From NCBI RefSeq assembly GCF_946478835.1, contig NZ_CAMLDV010000002.1, positions 1 to 64,000 on the forward strand: 64,000 nucleotides of DNA, read 5' to 3'. The stretch's first letter is position 1, and each line of letters begins with the position of its first letter. Origin of the DNA: an uncultured Bdellovibrio sp. GTDB taxonomy: Bacteria; Bdellovibrionota; Bdellovibrionia; Bdellovibrionales; Bdellovibrionaceae. The notes under the pieces are model-generated. The model saw nothing but the letters and a program-made list of their open reading frames with translations, was not told the origin of the DNA and did no database searches. The translations under genes were made by a program, and so were the position numbers. Positions 9,610 through 18,620 of the stretch are shown piece by piece.

Positions 9610-9978
9610 CTATTCGGAAATCACTTCTGCATCAGCATCTTGAGTCGACTCAGGCTTGTTTGCCGGTGTCATCGGCTTCTTCGGAGCGACAGCCGCACGA
9701 CGCCCCGCTGTTGAGCAGCAGTAAATCACGCCGGTTTGATCCGAAGAGTTCTTGTAGTTTGTGATAGAAAAGTTTTTGTTGGAATCACAGCGACGAGCCA
9801 TCTGCATGTTCAACTCAACATCCAAATCCGGAAAAAGATCACCGCTAACAAACTCACAGTACATACCCGTGCTAGCCGCCATTTTTTCACGCTGCTCTTG
9901 GCGAGCTTTAAACGCCGAAGAACATCCAGAAAGCAAAAGAACAGAAGATGTTAAAAGAATAAAAAGACGTTGAGACAC
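9610..9978 (-). CDS. Small lipoprotein between murD and ftsW
   Basis: Not recognised. A strong AGGAGGG lies six to seven bases before a GTG at 9978, so I place the start there (122 residues, MSQRLFILLTSSVLLLSGC) rather than at the ATG at 9996. The LSGC lipobox predicts lipid anchoring at the next Cys. The mature part has a short charged helix, cysteines in MYCEF, MARRCDSN and VIYCC, and an acidic/proline-rich tail ending DADAEVISE. It sits in the same direction as the cell-wall genes but directly after a terminator hairpin, so it may have its own promoter or depend on read-through. Function unknown. Confidence 0.6.
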   Translation of the reverse strand: MSQRLFILLTSSVLLLSGCSSAFKARQEQREKMAASTGMYCEFVSGDLFPDLDVELNMQMARRCDSNKNFSITNYKNSSDQTGVIYCCSTAGRRAAVAPKKPMTPANKPESTQDADAEVISE

Positions 9979-9998
9979 GGGAAGCCCTCCTGGCATTG

Positions 9999-10026
9999 AA
10001 AAAGACCGCCCTTCTTGGGCGGTCTT
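9999..10026 (-). terminator. Rho-independent terminator after murD
   Basis: Perfect 10-bp arms AAGACCGCCC and GGGCGGTCTT around a five-base loop (10012-10016). In the minus direction they are followed by five T. Lies 14 bases downstream of the murD stop and upstream of the lipoprotein ribosome site, so it separates mraY-murD from ftsW-murG-murC. Confidence 0.85.
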
Positions 10027-10039
10027 AAGTTGTCGCGGA

Positions 10040-11428
10040 TCAATGAAACTTTCTCACGATTTCTTTAAAATAATCGCCGCGTTCTTCGAAACTGTCAAAC
10101 ATGTCAAAAGACGAACAACCTGGAGACAACAGAACTGTGTCACCGATTCTCGACTTTTGGTAAGCGATAAGAACCGCTTCTTCGAAAGTTCCAATCAAGA
10201 ACGTTTCAGAGAAATCACCAAGGTCGCGGTTGATTCTCTCTTTCGCTTCCCCGACCAAGATCAAGGTCTTCACCTTTCTCTTAACAGCGTTGCGAAGAGG
10301 TTCGTAGTTCAAGTTCGTGTCTTTACCACCCGCGATCAAAATTACGTTTTCATCGAAAGTGTCCAAAGCGCGAAGAACCGCATGCACGTTTGTTGCTTTA
10401 GAGTCGTTGTAGAACAAAACTCCGCCGACTTTGCGCACGTATTCAATGCGATGAGGAAGACCTGTGAAAGTGTCGATCACTTTTTGAACCGCTTCACGAG
10501 TCGCACCATGTTCGCGAGACGCCAAGATCGCTGCCATCACGTTTTCAACAGAGTGCTTACCGCGCATTTTCATATTCTTGATTGTGAAGCTTTCAATCTC
10601 AGGACCTGTGCGCACGCGGATTTCGTCTCCGATATTCACGGCACCACCGATATTCATGATTTGTGGTTCCAACGCTGGTTTACGAGAGAAGTAGAAAATA
10701 CGTCCACGTTGAACCGCTGGATCACGCGCCAATTCAACAACCGCGTTGTCATCAGCGTTCAAGATACTTGTTGTCGCTTGATTTGTGTTTTTGAAGATAC
10801 GTCTTTTTGCATTCACGTATTCTTCCATTGAGCGATAACGATCCAAGTGATTTTCTGCCAAGTTCGTGAACACGATGTTCATTGGATTGAAAGTATCGCA
10901 ATGCTCAAGCATGAAGCTTGAAACTTCCGCGATCACCACTTGCGCTTTTTCATCTGAACGCAAGTAATCAACCAATGGCTTTTCATTCGCGCCGCCAACC
11001 CAGGTTTTAATTCCTGACTCTTTAAGAATCGCCTCTGTGATTTTCGCCACAGTTGTTTTACCGTTTGTTCCCGTAAGACCAATGATCGGCTCTTTAATGA
11101 ATCCCGCAGAGAATTCAAACTCTCCCGTGATCTTGATTCCTTGAGAACGTGCGTAATCAAAGATTTTCAAATTGCTTGGAACACCCGGAGACAAGATCAC
11201 CAAGTCTTGGGCAATGAAAGTTTTTGGACTGTGACCACCCAATTCAAACTTGATTGGCAAATCACCCAATTGCTCCAACTGAGTTGAAAGCTCTGGCTTG
11301 GATTTGTGGTCCGTCACCGTGACTTGAGCGCCATGCTTAGTAAGAAAGTGCGCCAAAGACGCGCCCGTTTTACCAAGACCGACGACAAGAATTCTTTTAT
11401 CTTTTAATTCACTAAACTCTTTATACAT
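10040..11428 (-). CDS. murD: UDP-MurNAc-L-alanine--D-glutamate ligase
   Basis: Cytoplasmic ligase adding D-glutamate to the stem peptide. 462 residues. N-terminal ILVVGLGKTGASLAHFL nucleotide-sugar domain (residues ~14-30), ATP loop GLTGTNGKTTVAKI near 118, the NLAENHLDRYRSMEEY block near 190, LPHRIEYV and YNDSKATNVHAVLRAL near 325-350, then IAGGKDTN in the C-terminal domain. The mraY stop is three bases upstream, so the two are cotranscribed. A terminator follows. Confidence 0.97.
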   Translation of the reverse strand: MYKEFSELKDKRILVVGLGKTGASLAHFLTKHGAQVTVTDHKSKPELSTQLEQLGDLPIKFELGGHSPKTFIAQDLVILSPGVPSNLKIFDYARSQGIKITGEFEFSAGFIKEPIIGLTGTNGKTTVAKITEAILKESGIKTWVGGANEKPLVDYLRSDEKAQVVIAEVSSFMLEHCDTFNPMNIVFTNLAENHLDRYRSMEEYVNAKRRIFKNTNQATTSILNADDNAVVELARDPAVQRGRIFYFSRKPALEPQIMNIGGAVNIGDEIRVRTGPEIESFTIKNMKMRGKHSVENVMAAILASREHGATREAVQKVIDTFTGLPHRIEYVRKVGGVLFYNDSKATNVHAVLRALDTFDENVILIAGGKDTNLNYEPLRNAVKRKVKTLILVGEAKERINRDLGDFSETFLIGTFEEAVLIAYQKSRIGDTVLLSPGCSSFDMFDSFEERGDYFKEIVRKFH

Positions 11429-11431
11429 TTG

Positions 11432-12508
11432 TTACCTCAACTTCAGAGTCGCAAGACTTAATACAGCTAATAAAATAGAAATAATCCAGAAACGCACGAT
11501 GATCTTTGTCTCTGTAAGACCGCCCAATTCAAAGTGGTGATGAATCGGCGCCATTTTAAAGACCCTTTTGCCGGTCATCTTAAATGAAATCACCTGCGTG
11601 ATAACGGACAATGCTTCGACCACGAAAACACCGCCTAAGACAACCATCAAAAGTTCATTTTGAGTGATCACAGCCATCGTGCCCAAGAATCCACCCAAGG
11701 AAAGTGAACCCACGTCACCCATGAACACTTGCGCAGGATACGCATTGAACCACAAGAAGCCCATGCCTGCGGCAACGATGGTGGCTGCAACCGGAGTTAA
11801 TTCTCCCGCGCCAACGACGTGAGGAATTTGCAAGTAAGACGCAATCGAATAGTGACCTGTCACGTAAGCAAAAAGTCCCAATGTCGCAGCAGAGATCATC
11901 ACGGGCACAATTGCAAGACCATCCAAACCGTCAGTCAAATTCACGGCGTTGGCTGTTCCGACAACAACAAGAGCTCCGAACAGAATATAGAAATAACCGA
12001 TATCCAAAGACACCGACTTCACAAATGGAATTGTCACCGCTGTGCTAAGACCATGGAAGTGAACAAGATAGGCAATCACGGCTCCACTGATAAGAAACTC
12101 TCCAGCCAAACGGATTTTTCCAGAAAGTCCTTTTGAATTTTTCTTACTCACTTTGAGCCAGTCATCCATGTAACCGATCAAACCAAAACCCCAAGTGATG
12201 ATGAGCACCGCCCACACCAAAGGATTCATCATATCCACCCACAACAAACATGGAATCAAAGTGGAAAGAAGAATCAGACCTCCACCCATTGTTGGAGTCC
12301 CGGCTTTTTTCTTATGAGTTTGAGGACCGTCATCACGAATGCTTTGACCAAAGTGTTTCATCTGCAAACGTTTAATGAAGTGAGGACCCCACATCCAGCA
12401 CAACAAAAACGCTGTGAAAAATGAGATGAAAGTACGAACGGTGATGTACCGAAAAACGTTCAGTGGCGAAAACTGATCCGCCATCGAATAAAGCCATTGA
12501 TAAAGCAT
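11432..12508 (-). CDS. mraY: Phospho-MurNAc-pentapeptide translocase (lipid I synthase)
   Basis: Integral membrane transferase that moves phospho-MurNAc-pentapeptide to undecaprenyl phosphate. 358 residues, the usual length. Family motifs: [18 protein letters not shown] near residue 60, [17 protein letters not shown] near 110, [13 protein letters not shown] near 185, [12 protein letters not shown] near 262, and the [12 protein letters not shown] histidine cluster near 320. Aspartates in DDW and GDVG correspond to the catalytic and Mg-binding residues. A GGGGAT-type ribosome site precedes the start. First gene of an mraY-murD pair. Confidence 0.97.
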   Translation of the reverse strand: MLYQWLYSMADQFSPLNVFRYITVRTFISFFTAFLLCWMWGPHFIKRLQMKHFGQSIRDDGPQTHKKKAGTPTMGGGLILLSTLIPCLLWVDMMNPLVWAVLIITWGFGLIGYMDDWLKVSKKNSKGLSGKIRLAGEFLISGAVIAYLVHFHGLSTAVTIPFVKSVSLDIGYFYILFGALVVVGTANAVNLTDGLDGLAIVPVMISAATLGLFAYVTGHYSIASYLQIPHVVGAGELTPVAATIVAAGMGFLWFNAYPAQVFMGDVGSLSLGGFLGTMAVITQNELLMVVLGGVFVVEALSVITQVISFKMTGKRVFKMAPIHHHFELGGLTETKIIVRFWIISILLAVLSLATLKLR

Positions 12509-12712
12509 GCTGCGATGATCCCCTGTTGTGACCTATAAATTTAAATTTGCTAGGAACTTAAAGGGTTTAGCACATCTGCTTTTGCAAATGCAAGGAAAAG
12601 TTAATAAGTTATTGATTTCATTAAGTATTTTTGCAACTTGTGACATATGACAGAGATCATGTTCAGTCTCTCTCAAAGTGGTAGAATCACAGTATAGTGT
12701 AAAGGAGGCTCC

Positions 12713-13180
12713 ATGAAAATGGCTCTTAAAGATCACATGACTCGTAAAATTGTGACTGTCAATCAGGATGCGACGGCGGCTGAGGCTTATCGTTTGATGA
12801 CGAATTATTGGATTCGTCACTTGCCAGTGATGGATGCGGAGGAAGAGTACATCGTCGGAATGCTTTCAGACAGAGACTTGCTTAGAACTCCCGCTCCCGA
12901 AACAAAGGTTCAGCAGTTGATGAGTTCGCCCATAAAAACTTTCAGTATCGAAACGCCCATTCGAGATGTTGTCGACGCAATGATTGAAGAAAAAGTTTCG
13001 GCCTTCTTGATTACGAAAAATGAGGAAGTTGTCGGTATTGTCACTTCGGAAGATTTGTTGGTTCTTTTAGATCAAATCTTAAAACGTGACGATAATACGA
13101 CGACTTGGAGTCTAAGCGAGATCTTCACCAATCCCGCCTTGCAACGAGCCGCCTACTTAGTTGGCCAGGCCGGAATTTAG
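12713..13180 (+). CDS. Two-CBS-domain protein
   Basis: 155 residues made almost only of a CBS pair: the first from MKDHMTRKIVTVNQDATAAEAYRLM to MLSDRDLL, the second from VQQLMSSPIKTFSIETPIRDVVDAMIEEKVSAFLI to GIVTSEDLLVLL. CBS pairs bind adenosine nucleotides and usually regulate a partner, but no enzymatic domain is attached. AAAGGAGG precedes the ATG and a TATAGT -10-like hexamer lies at 12693-12698. The 204-base gap before it also holds the upstream region of mraY; nothing else is visible there. Partner and ligand unknown. Confidence 0.85.
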   Translation: MKMALKDHMTRKIVTVNQDATAAEAYRLMTNYWIRHLPVMDAEEEYIVGMLSDRDLLRTPAPETKVQQLMSSPIKTFSIETPIRDVVDAMIEEKVSAFLITKNEEVVGIVTSEDLLVLLDQILKRDDNTTTWSLSEIFTNPALQRAAYLVGQAGI

Positions 13181-13755
13181 TAACCTACTCCGACAGAGAC
13201 GGTGTTTTGATAGTCATTCTTCGACATGTCAGCGCCGTCTCTGAAAATCACAGTCGAGCTGACATTCACAGAAATAGGCCCAAGCTTCACACCAAGAGAC
13301 GCACCTGCATAAGGATTGTATTTAATCGGGTCTTCTTTCGTGGTTTCAACTCCGCCCGAAGTTTCTTTGCGGATTTCTTTTGTCGCCTGTCCACCGAGGC
13401 GTCCTGTCGCAAAGAAAAAATTATTAAATCGATACGTTGAACGCACACCAAGTTTTAGTTTTTCATCTTCGGTTCTGATTTTTTCCGGCGCTGTTGAGAA
13501 GTCTTCTGTGTCAGAGGCTTTTGTGTATTCAAGTTCTCCTGAAATCAAATCCGTTCCCGCCGTGAGACGCGCACCGTACATCAAGCGAGTGTTTAGATGC
13601 GGAGATGGATAATCGCGATAGACAGTCTCATAACCATAAAGCGGTTCAAGCTGATAGCCCGCCCCTTTAGAAAGAGTGAATGACGCTGCGGAGGAAATAC
13701 TTCCCGAAATCAAACCTAAACCTACAACGAACCACTTTGCGTTTTTCAACTGCAC
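13177..13755 (-). CDS. Small outer-membrane beta-barrel-like protein
   Basis: 192 residues with a signal peptide (cleavage likely after ISSAA). The mature part shows alternating polar/hydrophobic stretches rich in Tyr and Gly, such as LNTRLMYGARLTAGTDLISGELEYTK, KLGVRSTYRFNNFFFATGRLGGQ and YNPYAGASLGVKLGPISVNVSSTV. It ends in an aromatic residue (VSVGVGY), as outer-membrane barrels usually do. No specific family recognised. Convergent with the CBS gene, overlapping by four bases. Confidence 0.6.
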   Translation of the reverse strand: MQLKNAKWFVVGLGLISGSISSAASFTLSKGAGYQLEPLYGYETVYRDYPSPHLNTRLMYGARLTAGTDLISGELEYTKASDTEDFSTAPEKIRTEDEKLKLGVRSTYRFNNFFFATGRLGGQATKEIRKETSGGVETTKEDPIKYNPYAGASLGVKLGPISVNVSSTVIFRDGADMSKNDYQNTVSVGVGY

Positions 13756-13864
13756 ACGCCCTCCTACGAACTAAATATATTGTTATTTTACACGGAGACA
13801 GCCGCCGGGGCAATGCATGCGCAATTGTTGGACCTAAGACTTAAATTTTCATATAATAAGGCTT

Positions 13865-14644
13865 ATGGACACAGTAGATCTTCAATTTTTACGAATGGCG
13901 AAGGAGCTTCTTGAGAAGCCGAGTCTCACGGCGCGGATTGCGGCGAAGGTGGGGGCTCCGGTTGAAAAAGGGCTGACTCTTTTGCCTAAGAAAATTCAGT
14001 CGACTGTTCATAAGGCGACGGAGAAATCAATTCATGTGGCCTTTGAAGTCGCGGCCTCCACGATGGAGAAAAATAACGGCAAAGAGTCGAGTAACTTTGC
14101 ACACAAGGCGATGGTGGCAGGTACTGGTGGATTGGGTGGATTTTTTGGTCCGCTGGCTTTGATGGTGGAGCTTCCTATTTCCACGACACTCATTATGCGA
14201 TCGATTATTGATATCGCGCAAAGTGAAGGTGAAGACATCACCGATCCTGAAACTAAGTTTGCTTGTCTGGAAGTTTTCGCTTTCGGTGGTTATTCGGCTT
14301 CGGATGATGCTGCAGGATCGGGATACCTCATGACTCGCGCGGCTTTAGCAAAAACATTTACCGATGCTGCGAAAATTTTTATTGAGAGAGGCATTGCCAA
14401 TGAAAGCGCTCCTGTTCTGGTGCGACTGCTTGCAAGTATTGCTTCTCGATTCCAACTGGTTGTCACAGAAAAAGTTGCCGCGCAGATGATGCCTTTTATT
14501 GGTGCCCTTGGTGGCGCTGGAATCAATGTGATTTTTATGGACCACTTTCAAGATATGGCGCGAGGGCACTTTATCGTGCGTCGGCTTGAGCGAAAGTACG
14601 GCGTTGCTGAAGTTCAACGCCGGTACCTTGAAATCACAATCTAA
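13865..14644 (+). CDS. EcsC-family protein
   Basis: 259 residues matching the EcsC family in the central blocks: AHKAMVAGTGGLGGFFGPLALMVELPISTTLIMRSIIDIAQSEGEDITDPETKFACLEVFAFGG, and further on MMPFIGALGGAGINVIFMDHFQDMARGHFIVRRLERKYG. Family function is poorly defined (named after the Bacillus ecs locus). Two Gly-rich hydrophobic segments suggest membrane association. Its stop overlaps the convergent LysR gene stop by four bases. Confidence 0.8.
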   Translation: MDTVDLQFLRMAKELLEKPSLTARIAAKVGAPVEKGLTLLPKKIQSTVHKATEKSIHVAFEVAASTMEKNNGKESSNFAHKAMVAGTGGLGGFFGPLALMVELPISTTLIMRSIIDIAQSEGEDITDPETKFACLEVFAFGGYSASDDAAGSGYLMTRAALAKTFTDAAKIFIERGIANESAPVLVRLLASIASRFQLVVTEKVAAQMMPFIGALGGAGINVIFMDHFQDMARGHFIVRRLERKYGVAEVQRRYLEITI

Positions 14645-15555
14645 TTTTTCTTCAAAGACTTTTTAGAACTCTTCAATGTCGCATTTTTTAAAAGCTGCGC
14701 CCACACTGCTCTTGCCATGGGTCCCATCGGTTTATGTTTTATGCGCATGATATGAAGATCCAACGTAAACGGTTTTACATCCTCATCGCGAATTTCAACT
14801 AAGTGGCCTTTCTTTAGGTCACTTTCAATTTCATTACGGGCAAGTCGCCCCCAGCCAAAGCTACTGACAATCATTTTGTGTTTCAAGCTATGATCGGTCA
14901 CAAAACATTTTTTAGAATCCACTGCTAAACCTTTGGTGCCTTTAAGAAGATTACTCTTATCCCCTTGCGAGAGAACGATCACTTGAGGACAGGTTTTCAA
15001 AGACTTATAAGTAAGGCCCGGATGTTTCTTTGCCAAAGTTTTTGCGATGACAGGAATCATTTCAATTCGATCAAAGGGCACACTCTCGATTTTTTCGTTC
15101 TCAGAAGATTTTGTCGAAATCGAAAAATCCGCTTCACCTGAAAGTAATAACTCCTCCCCGACACTCATGATCTCGGAACGAAAAGTCATCTCTGTAGGAT
15201 GCTTGCTTAAAACGGTCTCTTGAAAAATTCCCGCCAAAGCTTCAAAGCGCACGAGCGGATCTAAAACGATCGTTAAAAAGGGTTCAACCTTTTTAGAACC
15301 CAGCTCCGTTCCCACGGTCTTTAATTCCCGAAATGAGTAAAGACATTGTTTTGCCCAATTGTAAAAAACCAATCCTTCAGGGGTCAGCTTCGGTCGATAC
15401 TCTTCGCGATTAAAAAGTTGCAGATCAAATTCCTCTTCCAGCTTTTTAATCGCCACACTCAAACTTGGCTGCGTTTTGTGTAAGTGCTCCGAGGCCGCCT
15501 TAAAACTGCCCTTCTCAACAATCATTTCTAATGTCTCAAGCTGGTCTATCGTCAC
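14641..15555 (-). CDS. LysR-family regulator, divergent from Tat-pirin gene
   Basis: 304 residues. The N-terminal winged helix-turn-helix reads MTIDQLETLEMIVEKGSFKAASEHLHKTQPSLSVAIKKLEEEFDLQLFNRE, the typical LysR pattern. An effector-binding domain follows (residues ~90-295). Divergent from the exported pirin gene with 118 bases between starts. The spacer is very AT-rich and contains CTATAT/ATATAG dyads, a plausible operator region. It resembles the LysR gene at 37635, which also sits next to a pirin gene, and the two share YRPxLTPxG. Effector unknown. Confidence 0.88.
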   Translation of the reverse strand: MTIDQLETLEMIVEKGSFKAASEHLHKTQPSLSVAIKKLEEEFDLQLFNREEYRPKLTPEGLVFYNWAKQCLYSFRELKTVGTELGSKKVEPFLTIVLDPLVRFEALAGIFQETVLSKHPTEMTFRSEIMSVGEELLLSGEADFSISTKSSENEKIESVPFDRIEMIPVIAKTLAKKHPGLTYKSLKTCPQVIVLSQGDKSNLLKGTKGLAVDSKKCFVTDHSLKHKMIVSSFGWGRLARNEIESDLKKGHLVEIRDEDVKPFTLDLHIMRIKHKPMGPMARAVWAQLLKNATLKSSKKSLKKN

Positions 15556-15673
15556 AACTGATCTCCCTCTGAAAGCTCTAAAACTATATTAATATAATTT
15601 ATATAGAATATAGAAACTAAATAATTTCTTTCAACACCGAAAAAGCCGATACTAGGTTCATCAGGAGGCTCTT

Positions 15674-16486
15674 ATGGCTGACCAAAACAACCAACCCCGC
15701 AGAAAGTTCTTACTGGGCGCTTTAACCGCGGCCATGGGGATGGTGGCAGTCGGAGCCTGGAAACTCCCAAGAAAGGAAAAAGGTATGCTTACAATCAGAA
15801 AATCCAACGACAGAGGCCTTGCAGAACATGGATGGCTTAAATCTCGCCACACTTTTTCTTTCGCTGAGTACTACGATCCACAACACATGGGCTTTGGCCC
15901 TTTGCGCGTGATCAATGAAGACCGCATTGCAGGTGGCACAGGGTTCGACACTCATCCGCATAGAGATATGGAAATCATTTCTTACGTGATCTCGGGTGGT
16001 CTTCGTCATCGAGACTCGATGGGAAATGTCACTGTGATTAAACCCGGTGAAGTGCAACGTATGAGTGCCGGAACAGGTGTGATGCACTCGGAATACAACG
16101 ATCAAGACAAGGATGAAACTCATTTCTTCCAAATCTGGATCACGCCGGAAAAACGCGGAGTCAAACCCGGTTACGGTCAAAAGTCCTTTGAGAAAGAACT
16201 GAACTCACAAAAGCTTGTGCATGTGATTTCTAAAGATGGCGGCAATGGTTCCATTGATATCAACCAAGATGCCAACGTGTATATTTCCCGTCTTAAAAAA
16301 TCAGAAGACTTGGACTTTAAAGTCCCTGCAGGCCGTAAGCTTTGGCTGCAACTTGTGAAAGGTGCGGTGCAAGTCAATGGTGAGGCGATTCAAACCGGTG
16401 ATGCGATCGCAGCAACTGATATCTCAACTGCCGCTATCACTGCTTCAGAAGATTCAGAAATGATTCTTTTTGATCTTCCAGCTTAG
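15674..16486 (+). CDS. Pirin-family protein with N-terminal Tat-type signal
   Basis: Bicupin of the YhhW/pirin type. The body matches MLTIRKSNDRG, HGWLKSRHTFSFAEYYDP, RVINEDRI, the metal-binding FDTHPHRDMEIISYVISGG, and the HRDSMGN...QRMSAGTGVMHSEYN block. Some relatives are quercetin 2,3-dioxygenases; the substrate here is unknown. The ATG at 15674 follows AGGAGG and adds 37 residues with RRKFLLG and a hydrophobic stretch, which resembles a twin-arginine export signal. A second ATG at 15785 also has an upstream AAAGG and would give a 233-residue cytosolic form, the same length as the paralogue at 36429. A terminator follows. Confidence 0.85.
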   Translation: MADQNNQPRRKFLLGALTAAMGMVAVGAWKLPRKEKGMLTIRKSNDRGLAEHGWLKSRHTFSFAEYYDPQHMGFGPLRVINEDRIAGGTGFDTHPHRDMEIISYVISGGLRHRDSMGNVTVIKPGEVQRMSAGTGVMHSEYNDQDKDETHFFQIWITPEKRGVKPGYGQKSFEKELNSQKLVHVISKDGGNGSIDINQDANVYISRLKKSEDLDFKVPAGRKLWLQLVKGAVQVNGEAIQTGDAIAATDISTAAITASEDSEMILFDLPA

Positions 16487-16497
16487 TTACTTCAATC

Positions 16498-16529
16498 AGC
16501 GCGGGTAAAAAGCCCGCGCTTTCTTTATT
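16498..16529 (+). terminator. Terminator after Tat-pirin gene
   Basis: Perfect 8-bp stem AGCGCGGG / CCCGCGCT with a seven-base loop, followed by TTCTTTATT. It lies between the convergent pirin and histidine kinase genes and overlaps the last bases of the kinase gene. Confidence 0.8.
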
Positions 16530-17865
16530 CTAGCGGCAAATGAATTGTGAACTCGGCACCCTGCCCTGGTTGGCTTGTCACAAAGATATGCCCGCCGTGA
16601 GCCTCAACAATGGTCTTTGCAATCGCAAGCCCCAATCCGAAGCCTGACTTTCCTGGAGATCTTGCCGCATCCGCGCGATAAAAGGGTTCAAAGATATGTG
16701 GCAAATCTTTTTCAGCAATGCCCACACCATCGTCTTTCACTCTCAAAACACATCCATCTTTTTCTTTTGTCAAAGTCACGACAATAGGAGCTGACTGAGG
16801 CTTTGCATATTTAATCGCGTTCTCAAGCAAGTTTCTTAGAACACGCTCTACCTGCATGGGATCGATCACGATAGATACGTCCTCAGGATTTTTTAAAACA
16901 ACACCAGGAGCTGAGTCTTTGTAGTCTTCCGCCACATGGGTCACAAGCTCTGTTAAATCTGTCGAAGATTTTTTTAACGAAGAAGCGCCCTCACGCAAAC
17001 GGTAAGACTCTAAAATTTCCGCAACAAGTTCTTCCATTTTTTTAAGATCATCCTTAATGGACCCTTTGATCGCTTCATCTTTCAACAAATCAACGGCCAC
17101 TCCGACACGAGTTAAAGGACTGCGCAACTCGTGACTGACATCTCTTAAAAGCTGTTCTTTGGCGGCGACCATTTTCTCTAGTCCGTCAGCCATATTATTA
17201 AAAGCTTCGCCAAGAACCTGGAACTCTCCGCCTTGGCGAGTTTTAATTCGGTATTTTAAATCCCCCATGGAGATTCTTTTTACACCCGTCATAAGAACTT
17301 TGATCGGCGACATCATCCAGCGAATCGTGAGAAAGCTCATGATCAGAATTAAGAAAATAAATCCAGCCACGGCCACAAACGGAAATGCAAAGCCGCGCGG
17401 AATTTCTTTTGCTGAAACGAACCATGCCGTACGCGGCGAAGCTCCTTTGAGTTCAGCAAAGAAATACTCGTGATGTTTTCCAAGAACAATTTTCGGAGAA
17501 TAGTGCTCACCCTCTTTTTCAATCTCATTAAAAGTAGGAAGATTTTTTTGATCGGCCAAAGATTCAAAACCTTCCACGCGGGCGTACAGATTTAAATCTT
17601 TGTATAGATCCTCAATGCCTTTTTCACTCAATGAGGAATTCAATTTTTGCTGAAGAGAAGACAAATAGAAAATGGCATTCTTTTCCGCCACTGGAGACAA
17701 CCCGTTATCAGGCTTTAAAGAATGCACAAGCCAACCTAGTCCGCCGATAATAAGAACCGCGGTCAGCATAAACGTAAAGAAAATACGAAAGAGGAGCTTT
17801 TTCTTTAAGCGATGTTTTTTATGATGGTGTTTGTAACCCTCATGGTGACGATGATGTCTTCTCAC
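16525..17865 (-). CDS. Sensor histidine kinase with His-rich N-terminus (CpxA-like)
   Basis: Inner-membrane kinase. The best start is the GTG at 17865: it has GGAGG upstream and overlaps the regulator TGA as GTGA, giving 446 residues. The N-terminal cytoplasmic tail is unusually rich in His (RRHHRHHEGYKHHHKKH). TM1 is at ~25-48, the periplasmic sensor ~49-160, TM2 ~162-185, then HAMP. HisKA carries LRDVSHELRSPLTRVG, where the His is the phosphorylation site, and the ATPase has NLLENAIKYAK, DDGVGI and SGFGLGLAIAK. Layout with an OmpR-type regulator and a divergent Spy/CpxP-like gene resembles the Cpx envelope-stress system. The metal or stress signal is inferred. Confidence 0.9.
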   Translation of the reverse strand: MRRHHRHHEGYKHHHKKHRLKKKLLFRIFFTFMLTAVLIIGGLGWLVHSLKPDNGLSPVAEKNAIFYLSSLQQKLNSSLSEKGIEDLYKDLNLYARVEGFESLADQKNLPTFNEIEKEGEHYSPKIVLGKHHEYFFAELKGASPRTAWFVSAKEIPRGFAFPFVAVAGFIFLILIMSFLTIRWMMSPIKVLMTGVKRISMGDLKYRIKTRQGGEFQVLGEAFNNMADGLEKMVAAKEQLLRDVSHELRSPLTRVGVAVDLLKDEAIKGSIKDDLKKMEELVAEILESYRLREGASSLKKSSTDLTELVTHVAEDYKDSAPGVVLKNPEDVSIVIDPMQVERVLRNLLENAIKYAKPQSAPIVVTLTKEKDGCVLRVKDDGVGIAEKDLPHIFEPFYRADAARSPGKSGFGLGLAIAKTIVEAHGGHIFVTSQPGQGAEFTIHLPLE

Positions 17866-18560
17866 TGAACTTCCTCCACAGGAGCAATAAAGCAATATCC
17901 TTCGCCCCACACGGTTCTCAAGAATACTGGCGACTTCGCTGGATCTTTAAGTTTCTGGCGAAGACGACTAATCGCCACATCAATACTGCGATTGTAGGCT
18001 TCCCAATCAACACCACGCAGATCATCCATAATACGATCGCGAGAAAGACTTTGCCCTGCGTGGGACATTAATAATTTTAAAAGTTCATATTCATGGGTGC
18101 TGAGATTTAAATTTTGCCCTTCAAGAAAAGCCGCACGCAATTGCGTATCTAAAAGCAGACTCCCTGATTTTAATTTTCCTGAAGAAGATGAAGAGGATTT
18201 CTTTGCACGACGGATCAGACTTTTAATTCGTGCCACCAACTCTCGCGCTTCAAAAGGTTTTGGCAGGTAATCATCAACACCCAGCTCAAGACCTAAAACC
18301 TTATCAGAAGTTTCTCCGCGCGCTGTGAGCATCAAGATCGGCACATCACTAAAGCTGCGAATTTTTTTGCACACTTCAAAGCCGTCCATCTCTGGCAGCA
18401 TCACATCCAAAATAATCGCATCGATTTTGTCTTTTTTAAGAAGCTGCAAACCTTCGGACGGCAATAACGATTGCACGATCTGCAGTTCAAACTGATTGAA
18501 ATACTGCTTTAAAAGTTCACCTAATTTTTGATCGTCATCGATCAGAAGTATGCGATTCAT
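17862..18560 (-). CDS. OmpR-family response regulator (CpxR-like)
   Basis: 232 residues from the ATG at 18560 (MNRILLIDDDQKLGELL); the frame is open to 18578 but the family begins here. Receiver domain has the acidic pair DDD, phosphoacceptor in AIILDVMLPEMDGFEV, Thr in LMLTARG and Lys in YLPKPFE. A linker of Lys and Ser leads to a winged-helix domain with LSTHEYELLKLLMSHAGQSLSRDRI and RSIDVAISRLRQKL. First gene of the pair with the kinase. A 10-base-period direct repeat of GTTACAAT at 18621-18638 in the shared upstream region is a likely binding site. Confidence 0.93.
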   Translation of the reverse strand: MNRILLIDDDQKLGELLKQYFNQFELQIVQSLLPSEGLQLLKKDKIDAIILDVMLPEMDGFEVCKKIRSFSDVPILMLTARGETSDKVLGLELGVDDYLPKPFEARELVARIKSLIRRAKKSSSSSSGKLKSGSLLLDTQLRAAFLEGQNLNLSTHEYELLKLLMSHAGQSLSRDRIMDDLRGVDWEAYNRSIDVAISRLRQKLKDPAKSPVFLRTVWGEGYCFIAPVEEVQ

Positions 18561-18620
18561 AGGCCCATCATAATCCAAAAGCGTTTTGGGCTAAAGGCTT
18601 TTTCCCAAGATAATCAAGCA

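Noticed and set aside
10043..10831. Long plus-strand ORF of 262 codons opposite murD
   Set aside because: It mirrors murD on the complementary strand; composition is Arg/Phe/Val-rich with no motif, as expected for a shadow frame.
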